Source: Corallium rubrum
Taxonomy: Eukaryota; Cnidaria; Anthozoa; Scleralcyonacea; Coralliidae
Reading direction: 5' to 3'
Length of the DNA stretch: 64,000 nucleotides
Assembly (NCBI GenBank): GCA_964035015.1
Contig: OZ036008.1
Coordinates: 261,001-325,000 of the forward strand
Every line of letters starts with the position of its first letter. The first letter of the stretch is position 1. Positions 28,440-38,677 of this stretch are shown here, piece by piece. The notes beneath the pieces are model-generated. The model was not told the origin of the DNA, did not search any database, and was given only the letters and a program-made list of their open reading frames with translations. Position numbers and translations under genes: made by a program.

Positions 28440-29135
28440 CGGCCCCTAAGGGACGATCTGGCTCTTTGAGGGTAAGGGCTGTTTTGGCTTCAGACAGGGG
28501 CTGTCATGGAAAAGGCTGGGGCTGTTTCAACTTTTGACCAGGGCCATTTCAGAAAATCGTGGGCTGTTTTGGAAAATCAAGGAGTCAATTTGGCTCTTAT
28601 TAGGAGGCATTATGACCCCTAAAAAGCGTCGATTTAGCTTGCTGAGCACAGCTGTTTTGGCTCCAATATAGAGGGTAGTTTTAGCCCCAATGGAAGGGCT
28701 GTTATGGAAAAGACAGGGGCTGTTTCAACTTTTAACCAGGGCCATTTCAGAAAATCGTGGGGCTGTTTTGGGAAATCAAGGAGTCAATTTGGCTCCTATT
28801 AAGAGGCATTATGACCCCTAAAAAGCGTCGATTTAGCTTGCTGAGCAGAGCTGTTTTGGCTCCAATGTAGAGGGTAGTTTTAGCCCCAATGGAAGGGCTG
28901 TTATGGAAAAGACAGGGGCTGTTTCAACTTTTGAGCAGGGCCATTTCAGAAAATCGTGGGGCTGTTTTGGAAAATCAAGGAGTCAATTTGGCTCCTATTC
29001 GAAGGCTTTTTGGCCCCTAAAAAGCGTCGATTTAGCTTGCTAAACGGAGCTGTTTTGGCTCCAATGATAGATGTCAGTTTTAGTCAAGGGCCTGTGATAG
29101 AAAAAGCAGGGTCTCTTTCAACTTTTGACCAGCAA
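28440..29135. repeat. ~199-bp subterminal tandem repeats of the CACTA-like element
   Basis: A unit containing GGGGCTGTTTCAACTTTTGA, CCATTTCAGAAAATCGT, GGAGTCAATTTGGCTC and AAAAAGCGTCGATTTAGCTT is repeated about three and a half times; AGAAAATCGT recurs at 28551, 28749 and 28948. Such arrays near CACTA ends usually hold transposase-binding sites. Confidence 0.85.
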
Positions 29136-29537
29136 ATGGAATAACATACAGTACCATCACTAAAATGAGAATTTGTGGAAACAGCATGTTTATTATTTAT
29201 TGCTGCACTACAGTACTTGGTACAGTACATATAACAGTTTACTATGTTTGAACAAAATAATCAAAAGTTTTCATTGATACATGTAAATTAACCTACTGGG
29301 CTAGTTAATTAAACCAACACAACTCTGAAAAAAACAAACATTATACACATGGTGCCAATACCAAGTCTTATAGTTTCTAAGAAGCATAAAACACTCTTGC
29401 CATTACTGTAATCAATATTCCCCGAGCCGGGCGACGGGCCGAAGGCCCGGAGCCCGGTGAGGGTGCTAATCTCGACACGCGTGGAGTTCATTTTACACGC
29501 GTGTAGAAAAAGCAAGGCAGACGAAACTCTGGAAGCT

Positions 29538-29599
<62 letters not shown>

Positions 29600-30961
29600 G
29601 TCGTAGGGTGTCGTGCGGTAAGAATTGTTGTACTGGTGACTGACAATGAAGCACCACAAAATTTTAAACTAAATCTATGGCTATATTTTGCGAAACGAAA
29701 GAAACGAAATGGAGCCCGCTCTACTAAAACAACAAACGGCGGTTTAATATATCTTGAAGAGAAACCAGAAAACCTGAAGATACTAAAGACACTAAACGCT
29801 TTATGGTAAACAAAAAGTCGATCTGAATTGGCAGTGTTTGTGGTAACTCAGGTAGGGGATTTGTATATTTATTTTGCGGATTGGATTCATTGTATTAAGT
29901 TCCAAGACCGGCAATACGTTTAAATAAAAGCCCTTTTATAGTCACTCGTCCGTTAAACTTAATCTAGCACCTATTATATAAAGTTTAATACATTGTGTTG
30001 TTTTCATGTTTTCGCTTAAACCTAAATGATATACAGCTCCACTTATATTCGTGCTTACCTTTTTAAAAACTTATCTGGACGTGGTGTTTTTCATTGACTG
30101 TGTATATGCACTTCTCATTATTTATAATACTCATGGGCCGACTTTGCCGATTTTCTAGGCAGTATTTCCAAATTTTCGCCAGAAACGTTGTCTGTTTAAT
30201 ATTTCTTTCTGGAATCCGATTCTACTGAATTGGTTTTATCTCAGACTTTATATTATAAATGTAGTTTTGGAGCTGTTAACTTTTAATTGTGCCTTTGCAA
30301 AACATGTATGCAGAACAGCAGAGGGAAGCCATTTAAAGACTTGCTAAAATTAATTCCCTTGGAAACCTATAAACAATGAATATATGTTTTACAGCTATAG
30401 TTCAATTAAGGAAACCTAAGTTTTGCTTTCAAATGTTCAATTTTGAAATCAGAAATCTTAAAGTAAACAGTTAGTCACCCTATAAATGCATATCAGGAGG
30501 GTTTTAATATTTTAATCAGGGGGTGTGCGTTTCAAAAATACATATAAAATTTAAAGATGATCTGTGTGTCATTAATACAACAAAAACAGAAATTAGGGGT
30601 GGGAGGGGGGGGGGGGGGGGGGGGGAGAGTGGGGTTAAAAAATGCATATAAAGCAGGCGAGGGGTTGTTGCATTCATGTATTTCTAGTAAGAATTTATAA
30701 ACTTGCCAACAAGGCAAGAACAGCCTCAAAACAGCAGTTTGCGATTGTGCAGAACTCCTTCCCTTCTATTACCAAGAACAGCTTTTCATATTCCAGTACA
30801 CTGCCAAAAACTACAATATGGGTGGTGCCAAGTTTGATAATACCCTGTAGAGCTGTTTATACGGATTACACAGGATGCACCTTAGCTAAGATGTGAAACA
30901 CTCGTATAAAAGGTACAAAGACTAATTTACATAAGTCACAGCTTATTCCAAACCCCATATT
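29136..30961. other. Non-coding stretch with TA microsatellite and G-run
   Basis: It contains a GC-rich hairpin (GGGCCGAAGGCCC, ~29434-29446), a (TA)n tract at 29540-29596 and an interrupted G-run at 30605-30625. No gene recognised. Confidence 0.6.
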
Positions 30962-31140
30962 GACCTTATTCAAAAATGGCCGCTGAATTAAAATTCTTTT
31001 ATATACATATAAATTAGCCTTTATGAACTCGTTTTCATGTGTGAAATTCAAAAGAATTTTTACTTTAAAACGAGGTCATAAGGGCTAATTTATATGCACA
31101 TAAAAGAATTCTAATTCAGCGGCCATTTTTGAATAAGGTC
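30962..31140. mobile_element. 179-bp foldback MITE
   Basis: GACCTTATTCAAAAATGGCC at the left end is matched by GGCCATTTTTGAATAAGGTC at the right, and the pairing continues through CGCTGAATTA, TTCTTTTAT and AAATTAGCC for about 75 bases per arm. Non-coding. Target duplication not clear. Confidence 0.85.
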
Positions 31141-31779
31141 TATAAATGAGTCAGTTTGTGTCTTGTGTAAGGCGCATCTTGTGTAAGGCGTGTCTTGTAT
31201 AAGCCGTGTCTAATGGGCTCTCGTATAAATGGCCCTATTGTATCAACCACATTTTCAGTGTCCTAAAAACAACAAAACCTACAATTAGACTTTTCATAGT
31301 AAACAAATAATATATAATCCCTGATATTATTGTACAATGCGATTATATTCACATCTGCCTGACAAGAACCGAAAAAAGCCTCCTACAACAGTAAGATATA
31401 TTACCTTCACCAATAACAAACAAAGCTGCTCTTGATTTAATTTCTAGAATTAAAAAACAAACAATCATGCTAAATGAGAAAGTGTAAAAGATGGGTGGCA
31501 ATAGCCATAACATACTGTATACAGTGTATGTCCTAGTTCTGGTAACACAGCATATATATATATACTGGAGGAAATGGACAAAGCGGCTGAGTTATTTAAC
31601 CTACTCCTGGAAGACAATATGTGACACCAAGGCAGGTTGTCTAGACAGGAATGGGTTAAGAATCCAGAAATGTACTACAATAGGTGACTTGCACTATTGA
31701 AGTCACATGATCGCAATCCTCATAAAATAACAGGTATAAAATTATAACTCTATAAAACGGATATACTACTATACGTTGG
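31141..31779. other. AT-rich non-coding stretch
   Basis: Three short direct GTGTCTTGT(G/A)TAAG repeats occur at 31157-31210; otherwise nothing recognised. Confidence 0.5.
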
Positions 31780-32211
31780 TGTTTTAACGAAAATTTCAAA
31801 ATTTTTATTTTCAAAAAATGCATTGTCTTAGAGAAAACAGTGATATTGTAGCTGGTCATGTGATTACAGTATAATAAAAATTTGTAGTGAGTCAGTTTGA
31901 TATTGTTCATATCAAGTTTTAGCAGAAGTTGACCTTTCACAGTATCTACAGTAAATGTATTTTGATTTTGATTTTCAAAAACAAAATGTGTTTTGATAAT
32001 GCTACAAAAATGTAAACATTAATTATGAATATCAAACCATTTTTCTATATGTTTGTTGAGGTTTGACTGTAAAAAATTGCTTTTGAAGAAGTTGTTGTAC
32101 ATGCATGAAATTTTTATTTTAGTCACGTGGACCAGCTACAATATCACTGTTTTCTCTAAGACAATGCAAGCTTTGAAAATCAAAATTCCTAAATTTCACT
32201 TAAAACATCAC
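31780..32211. repeat. Inverted repeat with ~85-base arms
   Basis: The left arm (31780-31864) contains TGTCTTAGAGAAAACAGTGA then TATTGTAGCTGGTC; the right arm (32122-32211) holds the inverse, GACCAGCTACAATATCACTG then TTTTCTCTAAGACA. The spacer is ~255 bases. Probably a degenerate foldback element. Confidence 0.75.
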
Positions 32212-32485
32212 CCTAGCTATGTCCATTTTGTAGGGTTATAATCTAATACCAGCTATTTTAAGAGAATTGAAATCACATAACTTAATTAGTGCAAGTTACC
32301 AATTCTCCCACTTCAATGTGTATTACAGTTGTATACCGTAATGTGAATACATGCTTTAACTGGAAGGAATGCATGAAAACAGACTTGAAGATGGAATACA
32401 CTTTGAAATGTCATTTTAGCACAGGCAGCCACTATTGATGTTAACAACTGATACAAATTCCATGAATTTCCAGAGCCTGTATGTA

Positions 32486-32632
32486 CCAGTGTCACAGGAA
32501 TCCCCCCCCCCCAAGATTTGTCCCCCTGGGCCACCACCTGGAGGGATATATTTCCTAAGAAATTTGGCCTGGCAAGACAAATTTTTTTTTTTTTGGGGGG
32601 GGGGGGAGGACAAATTTCCTGTGACACTGGGT
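32486..32632. mobile_element. ~147-bp MITE with C-run and G-run
   Basis: ACCAGTGTCACAGGAA at the left end is matched by TTCCTGTGACACTGGGT at the right. The interior has CCCCCCCCCCC near the left and a long T then G run near the right, plus inner inverse ATTTGTCC/GGACAAAT. Proline-rich frames across it are low-complexity artefacts. Confidence 0.75.
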
Positions 32633-32670
32633 ATATCAATTTCAAAAGATTTTATCTTTCAAGAACTGTA

Positions 32671-32676
32671 GAATTG
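32671..32676. other. Left target duplication of Polinton copy 2 (GAATTG)
   Basis: GAATTG here and at 49971-49976 flank the terminal repeats exactly. Six-base duplications are the Polinton rule. Confidence 0.95.
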
Positions 32677-33338
32677 AGTAGTATAGAACTTGAGGCTATG
32701 GGCGCACTTTTTTTTTTCTCAATAAAAACAGCCCCCAAATGCTCAAATTTAGCAAGGATGGTTGTTTGAAACGGTAAGCTTTTTTAAAAAATTTTTTAAG
32801 TATAAGCAAAAGGGACGAAAAGGGACCAAAACCAAAAAAAAATATGTTGGAATTCATCAAGAAAGGATGTTTGAAAGTTGTCTTTTTTTAAAATGGACCA
32901 TTTGGGCTGTTTTCACGATTTTTATATCCTCGTTTCGGTTTTTTTTGTTTTTAATAAAATTTCTCCCAAATGTTAGTTTCCCTTTTCCAAACGCTTTTGT
33001 TGGATTTGATATAATAAAACACAACAGATCTCATACGAGTGGCCGGGGGTTAATCACAAACGGGCTGTATGTAAATTCCGTATGTCAGGTGACAGGGGAC
33101 GACCAATCATCTTTTAACCCATAAATTAAAGTTCTAGTTTTAGTTTTGGTTTTGGTTTTGGTTTTGGTTTTGGTTTCGTTTGGTTTCCGGTTTTTGTTCA
33201 GATACTTTAGTTTTGTGTTGGTACACATGTTTCCCCACAGTTATACCACCAGATAACAGTCCGAGGCATGGTATGTACGGTGTGATCATGGCTACAACTT
33301 TACCAACGTCACTTTTTAACAGTTTGTCTTTTTGTAAT
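32677..33338. repeat. Left terminal inverted repeat, Polinton copy 2
   Basis: The 662 bases are inverted at 49304-49970 with very few differences. The inner ~200 bases lie inside the coding region of the left-end membrane protein, and a (GGTTTT)n tract at 33141-33176 is one unit shorter than in the right repeat. Confidence 0.95.
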
Positions 33339-33764
33339 TCGTTGTCTAGCTCCTCAGAGCTTTCTACGGCGTCCAAACCACCGAGAACATTGGAGAACCT
33401 ACTGATTAACATATCAGTCAGGAATTCATTAGCCCTTTCCATCCTTCTAGCCTCGTATTCAGCGTACAGCTTATCCACAATATTTACCGACGCTTTTTTT
33501 GATGTAGTTGACTGACTGAGTTATTTCACCGTCCTCTGACAGTTTTATTAGCTCACTTCTCTTCTTGTTGGCATCATCGGTTGGTGGAGGTGTTGGGCTG
33601 GTTTCCTCAGTCTTTTTCAGATCATTGACGAGCTCATCGACTAGGTTGGGGATTTCGGTAGGTATTTCCGTTTTTGGCTCCCCAACAGATGTCTCAGCTG
33701 GTTCTGCAGCAGGTGCCCTGATTTTTTTCCCAACTCTCACCGTTTTAGTTTTCTTTTCGGCCAT
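33140..33764 (-). pseudogene. Polinton left-end membrane protein (copy 2), frameshifted
   Basis: This is the counterpart of 14825-15411. It has start MAEKKTKTVRVGKK, linker TEETSPTPPPTDD, helix YAEYEARRMERANEFLTDML and membrane segment VVAMITPYIPCLGLLSGGIT. An extra T in a T-run (33494-33500) separates the 97-residue N-terminal frame from the C-terminal frame. Its C-terminus reads NQNQNQ because the stop has slipped into the GGTTTT repeat of the terminal repeat, unlike copy 1, which stops earlier at SETK. The stop is 463 bases from the element end. Confidence 0.7.
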
Positions 33765-33768
33765 CTTA

Positions 33769-34377
33769 CTACAAACCAGATTTTGGGATAACCACCTTAT
33801 ACGCGTACGGATGCCTTAACATAATCTCAAGTCTAGCGTATTTGGGTTTTTTTAACTTTTTAGTTATACCCATAACCTCATCACGGTCTAAACCACCCAG
33901 GTAGTCATCAGTAATAACCTTCATGTCGGTTTTGTTGGGGTTGTAGAACGTTACCAGCTTACTGATATTCTCCCTATAGGGTTTTGTGATAGCTGTTAGC
34001 TGTTGTGTGATTACGATAGTTGAGAGATTGTAGTGTCCGGCGCTGAAGGCTAATTTAACCAACTCACTTGTTCTGTTCTTTACGGGTTGCCCACTGGCAC
34101 AGTCGTCGAGGACTATCTGTGTTTTGGATCCTTTAAATATCCGAACAACATATTCTAGTACAATCTCAACGTCGTCCTGACTACAGTCCACAGCGATGAA
34201 GTCCGGGTCGGAGGTGTATTTCCAGGTGGTGTAGGTTTTGTTCCAGCTGAACGTCGGACAGAGCAAAACGATGTAGTCGAAGAACCTGAGATATTCATCT
34301 TCTAACATCTTCAGGAGATACCAGGTTTTTCCACAGGCCGTCATACCAACGATCAGCATATTGAATGGGTGGTCCAT
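33769..34377 (-). CDS. Genome-packaging ATPase (FtsK/HerA type), copy 2
   Basis: The 202-residue frame is intact. Walker A GMTACGKT is at residues 11-18 and Walker B TQIVLDD at ~86-92, followed by TIVITQQ. It differs from copy 1 mainly in the 65-85 region. It starts on the base after the capsid stop codon, as in copy 1, which suggests translation or transcription coupling of capsid and packaging genes. Confidence 0.85.
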   Translation of the reverse strand: MDHPFNMLIVGMTACGKTWYLLKMLEDEYLRFFDYIVLLCPTFSWNKTYTTWKYTSDPDFIAVDCSQDDVEIVLEYVVRIFKGSKTQIVLDDCASGQPVKNRTSELVKLAFSAGHYNLSTIVITQQLTAITKPYRENISKLVTFYNPNKTDMKVITDDYLGGLDRDEVMGITKKLKKPKYARLEIMLRHPYAYKVVIPKSGL

Positions 34378-35619
34378 TTAATACTGGATTGATTTTAGAT
34401 TCTTATTTACCATATTTACCAAACCATCACTCAGCACAAAGATTCGACAGACTATGTTAGCCACAGTCGCCTTCTTAGTAATCTCAATCAGGACTCCAGA
34501 CTGTGTGTTAACAATTTTTTTTCCAGTCCCGACACTATCACGGTCTTCAATACTTCTCAAGTCAATCGCCAGAGCGAAAGCGTCCTTGTAGAACTTCTGG
34601 ATTGTCATAAACTGATCCGTGTTTTCCTTTCCACCGAATAGTCTTTTAGCTTCATCATAGAACCGGCTCTTTGGGATCCCTTGGCTGAAGACAGCGCTGG
34701 GTACACCCTCGATTGTTAGCTTAACACTTTCGATGTTTGGATAGACGTATTTCTCACTATCAGTTCGGGTTTTATTTGTGAACATCATCACAATCCCTTT
34801 CATAGACTTTCGTGGGAGGTTAATGTGTTCGTTGATAAGGGTTGATCCAGCCAACCATTCAGTTGACTTCATCAACGTGACGTGTTCGTAGGACAACGAT
34901 CGACCAGCTGTGTACAGTGAGGTTATCTCACTGGCGATGTCGGTGTTATCAATCGTCTCATACTCCAGTTCAAGGTTTTCCAGTGTGTACCCGTCAACGG
35001 TCTCACTTGACTGAGCCACCATGATGTCATTCGCCTTTGGTAAACTAATGACATAGCGGAAGTTGTTGTACATTTCAAAGGGAGCATAAAGTTCGTGGTC
35101 CCCGAGGATCTTATCCAATCTCACCTTCATCCTCACCCCATGAATTGTGAGCATTAGAGCGTCAGCTACCTTTTCAGCGTCCCCAGAGGAAGCCCCACTG
35201 TCGTCCTTAGACATCAGCTTTCTCAGGTTTTCTGGACCAATCCCATACCCAACCATCTGATCCCTCACACTCTTCGGTAGCCAGAGATCCCTGTATACAC
35301 CAAGAACACTTTCACCTGTGTTGTCGTAAACAGTCTCGCCGGCCAGCTTAACAACCAGCCTTTCGACCAGGAGCCTGGAGAGATTGTTTAGGAACCACGA
35401 CTTGGTGTTCATGTTTTTGAAGTCGAACAATAGATGAAAGCTACCCGGGACCAGACAACTATCAGGTTTTAGCTTTGGTATGTCGATGTAAAGGTCCTCA
35501 CCAGGGTTGACTTTGTTGGGGTTCATGGTGATTGTGTGTCTTGTCCGGAGTCCCTTAATCTCCGACATTCTCGCCCGTCTAAATCCAGGTAACAGCTCTG
35601 TCTGACTTCTGTTGGTCAT
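34378..35619 (-). CDS. Major capsid protein candidate (double jelly-roll), copy 2
   Basis: This intact 413-residue frame is the same length as copy 1, with substitutions spread evenly and no gaps, as expected of a protein under structural constraint before inactivation. Shared blocks: TRHTITMNPNKVNPGE, KSWFLNN, GYTLENLELEYETI, YPNIESVKLTIEGVP. It is preceded by GTAGTAT. Assignment is from position next to the ATPase and the C-terminal motif. Confidence 0.7.
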   Translation of the reverse strand: MTNRSQTELLPGFRRARMSEIKGLRTRHTITMNPNKVNPGEDLYIDIPKLKPDSCLVPGSFHLLFDFKNMNTKSWFLNNLSRLLVERLVVKLAGETVYDNTGESVLGVYRDLWLPKSVRDQMVGYGIGPENLRKLMSKDDSGASSGDAEKVADALMLTIHGVRMKVRLDKILGDHELYAPFEMYNNFRYVISLPKANDIMVAQSSETVDGYTLENLELEYETIDNTDIASEITSLYTAGRSLSYEHVTLMKSTEWLAGSTLINEHINLPRKSMKGIVMMFTNKTRTDSEKYVYPNIESVKLTIEGVPSAVFSQGIPKSRFYDEAKRLFGGKENTDQFMTIQKFYKDAFALAIDLRSIEDRDSVGTGKKIVNTQSGVLIEITKKATVANIVCRIFVLSDGLVNMVNKNLKSIQY

Positions 35620-35636
35620 ATACTACATAACAGGTT

Positions 35637-36002
35637 TTATTTTCGGTTTTTCCAGTAGTCATACAACAACCACGTCATAGCTATGGCAAGAACCCACAGA
35701 TTGTTGGCTAACCACGCTATTCCTTTTGCTCCCCAGGTCAGAACCTGTGCTACTAAACTGAACAGTGGTGCTAACAGAGGTCCCAAACTCTTACCCAGGT
35801 TAGCGAGTGCCTTAGCGAAACCACCAACGGCTCTAGCTCCCCCCGAGACAGTCCTTCTGGCGGCAACAACTATTGTGGTTATGATCCCAGCTATGGTGAT
35901 GGCTATAGCGGACAGGCCAACCATATTTTCCTTAGCCCACTTCTTAAACCTTTCCAACCTATTCAGGTCGTTGTTTCTCACTTCACTTTCTAAGATAGAC
36001 AC
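35637..36002 (-). pseudogene. C-terminal part of membrane-anchored protein (copy 2)
   Basis: The 121-residue frame has a basic helix (NNDLNRLERFKKWAKENMVG), a first membrane helix (LSAIAITIAGIITTIVVAA), a Gly/Ala-rich stretch and a last membrane helix (NNLWVLAIAMTWLLYDYW). It lacks an ATG (the apparent start is GTG), and the frame stays open upstream past the stop of the neighbouring 271-residue frame. It is therefore likely the C-terminus of that protein, separated by a small indel near 36030-36050. Confidence 0.6.
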
Positions 36003-36040
36003 GGCTTCCGTATGTTCAGGCCTCTCACGAATCCTAATTC

Positions 36041-36856
36041 TTATGCTGTCTCCTTTAATTCCGCTGTCTCACTGACGCTTCTGTAGAACCGTTCCTTAAC
36101 AGGGTCGGCCTCTCTTAGTGCTTCTAGTCTGAAGTGATCGACCTGTTTCTCAAGAAACTCAATCTGCTCCTCATCCATACCCACAGGGTGGAGTGTCCCA
36201 GAGAGTTCTCTTACTTCCTGTTTGGTTAGGAATATTCCTTCTGCCTGTTCTTGTAGATACTCCTCTCTCTCCTCAATCCAATCGCTGATCACTGAGCTGG
36301 TTCGTGAGGCTATATCATCCACCACTTCTTTGGGAAGTGTTGAGTTGCCGGTAATTTCCTCAACCGCTCCCTCAGCCGTATTGTAATGTTCAATTCTGGC
36401 TTTCTCTAACAGTTCTTTGAAAAGTGTGATGGATTCGACTACGTTTTTTGATTTGCTTTTACTGTACCTAATTTCACCACCTTTAGACACTAAAACTTTT
36501 ACACCATTAAACCATGCTCCGGTGACGCGACCCTTTTTGTTAAAAGTAAACTCAGTTTGTTCTATTATGTTCTTAGATGATGTACCGTCTCCCTTATTTA
36601 TTTTAACACCTAACTTTGTCAGGAAGATCTCCTTCTTATCACGTGTAATAGACCTTTTCATTGACCCGACATCACTACCAATGTCGGGCACCCCATCCGC
36701 TACGCGGGTTATACCATCCATACCAGACGTCCGATCTATCGTTACCGCTTTCTGATCTTCATTGGTGAAGCTTGTTTCGTTAGTATCTTCTTCTTCCTCT
36801 TTCCTCTCCTCTTCCTTACTGAGATCATTCATTTCGAAGTCCTCCCCTTCAGCCAT
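36041..36856 (-). pseudogene. Acidic protein, N-terminal part of a membrane-anchored virion protein? (copy 2)
   Basis: This 271-residue frame starts MAEGEDFEMNDLSKEEERKE, highly acidic for ~40 residues, then is mixed helical (EIFLTKLGVKINKGDGTSSK, LKELLEKARIEHYNTAEGAV-like, EREEYLQEQAEGIFLTKQEV). No known family. TATAATGG at the start fits the element's start-codon motif. Probably one protein with the downstream membrane frame at 35637-36002. Copy 1 has lost nearly all of it. Confidence 0.5.
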
Positions 36857-36862
36857 TATATA

Positions 36863-37552
36863 CTAACCTATGTACAACTCAAGCAGAACAGCCCCAATCC
36901 CAACCGGCCGACCTACTGAATGATCATTATTTCCACGAACCCTAAAGGTCATCTTACCATAGACACCCTTTCGGATCTCAGCTTTCGACTCAATGTCTGT
37001 GTAGTGCTGTACGCTTCCTTTCAAACTCTGTTCAGAGGTTATCGGAAGAGTACCAATCAGATTACTCCTCCTCCCATTGTCCAGACTCTTCTCACTTTCA
37101 ACAGCGTCACACGAGATCCTGACATATCTCAAGCCTCTGTTGATGTCCACCTGATTCGGACTATTTGTCCACCCACCACCACCACCATTTATCACATCGT
37201 TCTCACCAAAGCCCAAAAGAAGACCCATCTTTCCAAGTTTCAGCTTTTCAGACGTTTTCACCTTAGAAGTTCCGTTGTAAACATTCTTTCCGAACTCAAC
37301 CACGCCACTGTGGGTCCCGGCAAAACCCTTAACGAACGTTTCCAACGCGTCAAAGCTGAAATAACCTTCAGGAGCGGATGCCTCCTTACCATCAAACGAC
37401 ACCGAATCGTTCAGACCTGACACCACATTGTTATAGTTCCAGTATACTGTCGCTTTCTTCAGCATCACCTGTGGTCTTGGACCTGCCACCATGATAGGTT
37501 GTTCGAAGTAGACAGTCTTTTCACCGTTTTCAATAAATAATGTTAACCTCAT
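36863..37552 (-). CDS. Minor capsid (penton-like) protein candidate, copy 2
   Basis: The 229-residue frame is intact and starts MRLTLFIENGEKTVYFEQPI, as in copy 1; an in-frame ATG five codons upstream is not conserved. It keeps VMLKKATVYWNYNNVVSGLN and the closing VLLELYIG. The loop at ~55-80 (ASAPEGYFSFD, FAGTHSGV) is the most changed part, as might be expected of an exposed loop. Confidence 0.5.
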   Translation of the reverse strand: MRLTLFIENGEKTVYFEQPIMVAGPRPQVMLKKATVYWNYNNVVSGLNDSVSFDGKEASAPEGYFSFDALETFVKGFAGTHSGVVEFGKNVYNGTSKVKTSEKLKLGKMGLLLGFGENDVINGGGGGWTNSPNQVDINRGLRYVRISCDAVESEKSLDNGRRSNLIGTLPITSEQSLKGSVQHYTDIESKAEIRKGVYGKMTFRVRGNNDHSVGRPVGIGAVLLELYIG

Positions 37553-37566
37553 TACCCGAGTATACA

Positions 37567-38658
37567 TTAACCCAGGTTTTGTACGTCACTCTCAGGTATC
37601 CATGAGTTGTGCCCATAACCCAGCCACTTGACCAACACCATCTTCCTTCCACCAACTCTCTTCCTCCTCAACACCTTCTCAACCCTATAAACATCATCCT
37701 TTTTATCCACCGGCGACAGCTCCTGCTCATAAAACTTTCCGATAATCGGATCACCCTCAGCGTCCTCAATCTCGTAAACGTTTGGATCACCACGGATGAC
37801 CTTCACTATCCTGAAGATTTCCTCAGTGAAGTTAGCCTCATAACCTTTCGTAAATATGCTCTTGTACTTTGACACCCTCACAGTGTCTCCAACCCGGAAC
37901 TTGGGTAAGGGATGATCACCAAAGTGATGACCGAACAACGTATTCCAGACCTGATTCTCGTTTGACTTACCCACGTCCTTAGGCTTCAGAAGGGTAACAC
38001 TGTGTTTTGTGTTGTTATAACCCTCAACGAGATCGTCCAGGACATCAATCCACCTATAAGTCCCCTTGGTGTAGAAATACTTCCACATAGCAGTCTTAAG
38101 TGTTCTGTTAAACCGTTCGACAATCGCTGCTTTCTTATCTGAAAACGTACTGAAGTACTTAACACCACGCTCCTTCAGTAGGTCCCTCACACCAACGTTA
38201 TAAAACTCCTTCCCGTCGTCGAACTGAGCCAGGTCGGGGTAGTCACCAAAGCGACCTCTGAACTGTTCCAACAACTCAGCCACAGCCTTGGTCATGTTTT
38301 TCGTGTCCTTCCTGTAAACGGGAACAGCGAAAGCATACCGACTCAGAATCTCAACAGCTGTCAAAATCCAGTAATACCCCTTATTCTGGTTCTTATACTT
38401 CCCCATATCAACCAGGTCCATCTGTATCTGTTCACCGAGGTGGCTGACGAACGTCTGTCTGAACTTATGTCTCCTCACAACCGGTCTGTACCTCGTGTAC
38501 GTGTCCTGTGTTTTCAGCCAGTCCCTCACCACCTTTCTACTCACATCAGGACCTTCTCCCACTGCCTTCTGGTACAACCGTTCAGCTGATTGATACCCTG
38601 TTTTTGGATCATACCATATATCTCTCAGTTCCTGTTCCAATCCAACCCCAGCGTCCAT
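37567..38658 (-). CDS. Chromodomain integrase, copy 2 (intact)
   Basis: The 363-residue frame is the only intact integrase in the window. It has an N-terminal helical domain, catalytic Asp near 81 (IQMDLVD), Asp near 147 (AQFDDGKEFY), Glu near 181 (AAIVERFNRT), an SH3-like part (FRVGDTVRVSKYKS) and a chromodomain at ~312-360 (YRVEKVLRRKRVGGRKMVLV, KWLGY, SWIPES). The chromodomain suggests targeting to modified histone H3. Start at 38658 (MDAGVG) matches copy 1; the frame opens 11 codons earlier but that overlaps the divergent gene. Confidence 0.88.
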   Translation of the reverse strand: MDAGVGLEQELRDIWYDPKTGYQSAERLYQKAVGEGPDVSRKVVRDWLKTQDTYTRYRPVVRRHKFRQTFVSHLGEQIQMDLVDMGKYKNQNKGYYWILTAVEILSRYAFAVPVYRKDTKNMTKAVAELLEQFRGRFGDYPDLAQFDDGKEFYNVGVRDLLKERGVKYFSTFSDKKAAIVERFNRTLKTAMWKYFYTKGTYRWIDVLDDLVEGYNNTKHSVTLLKPKDVGKSNENQVWNTLFGHHFGDHPLPKFRVGDTVRVSKYKSIFTKGYEANFTEEIFRIVKVIRGDPNVYEIEDAEGDPIIGKFYEQELSPVDKKDDVYRVEKVLRRKRVGGRKMVLVKWLGYGHNSWIPESDVQNLG

Positions 38659-38677
38659 ATAACCTAACCTATGATAT
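38659..38677. promoter_or_regulatory. 19-bp divergent start region (copy 2)
   Basis: The same spacing as copy 1: CATATAAC, CTAACCTAT, GATATATG including both ATGs. The integrase-side half is identical to copy 1, and the other half differs by one base. Confidence 0.6.

Noticed and set aside
30532..30729. Proline-rich minus-strand frame
   Set aside because: It is a translation of the G-run at 30605-30625 and has no other coding signal.
32313..32769. Overlapping frames with poly-Pro/poly-Gly
   Set aside because: They result from C- and G-runs of the MITE at 32486-32632.
33137..33177. GGTTTT repeats as telomeric DNA
   Set aside because: They lie within both terminal inverted repeats of the Polinton and partly in a coding frame; animal telomeres are TTAGGG-type.
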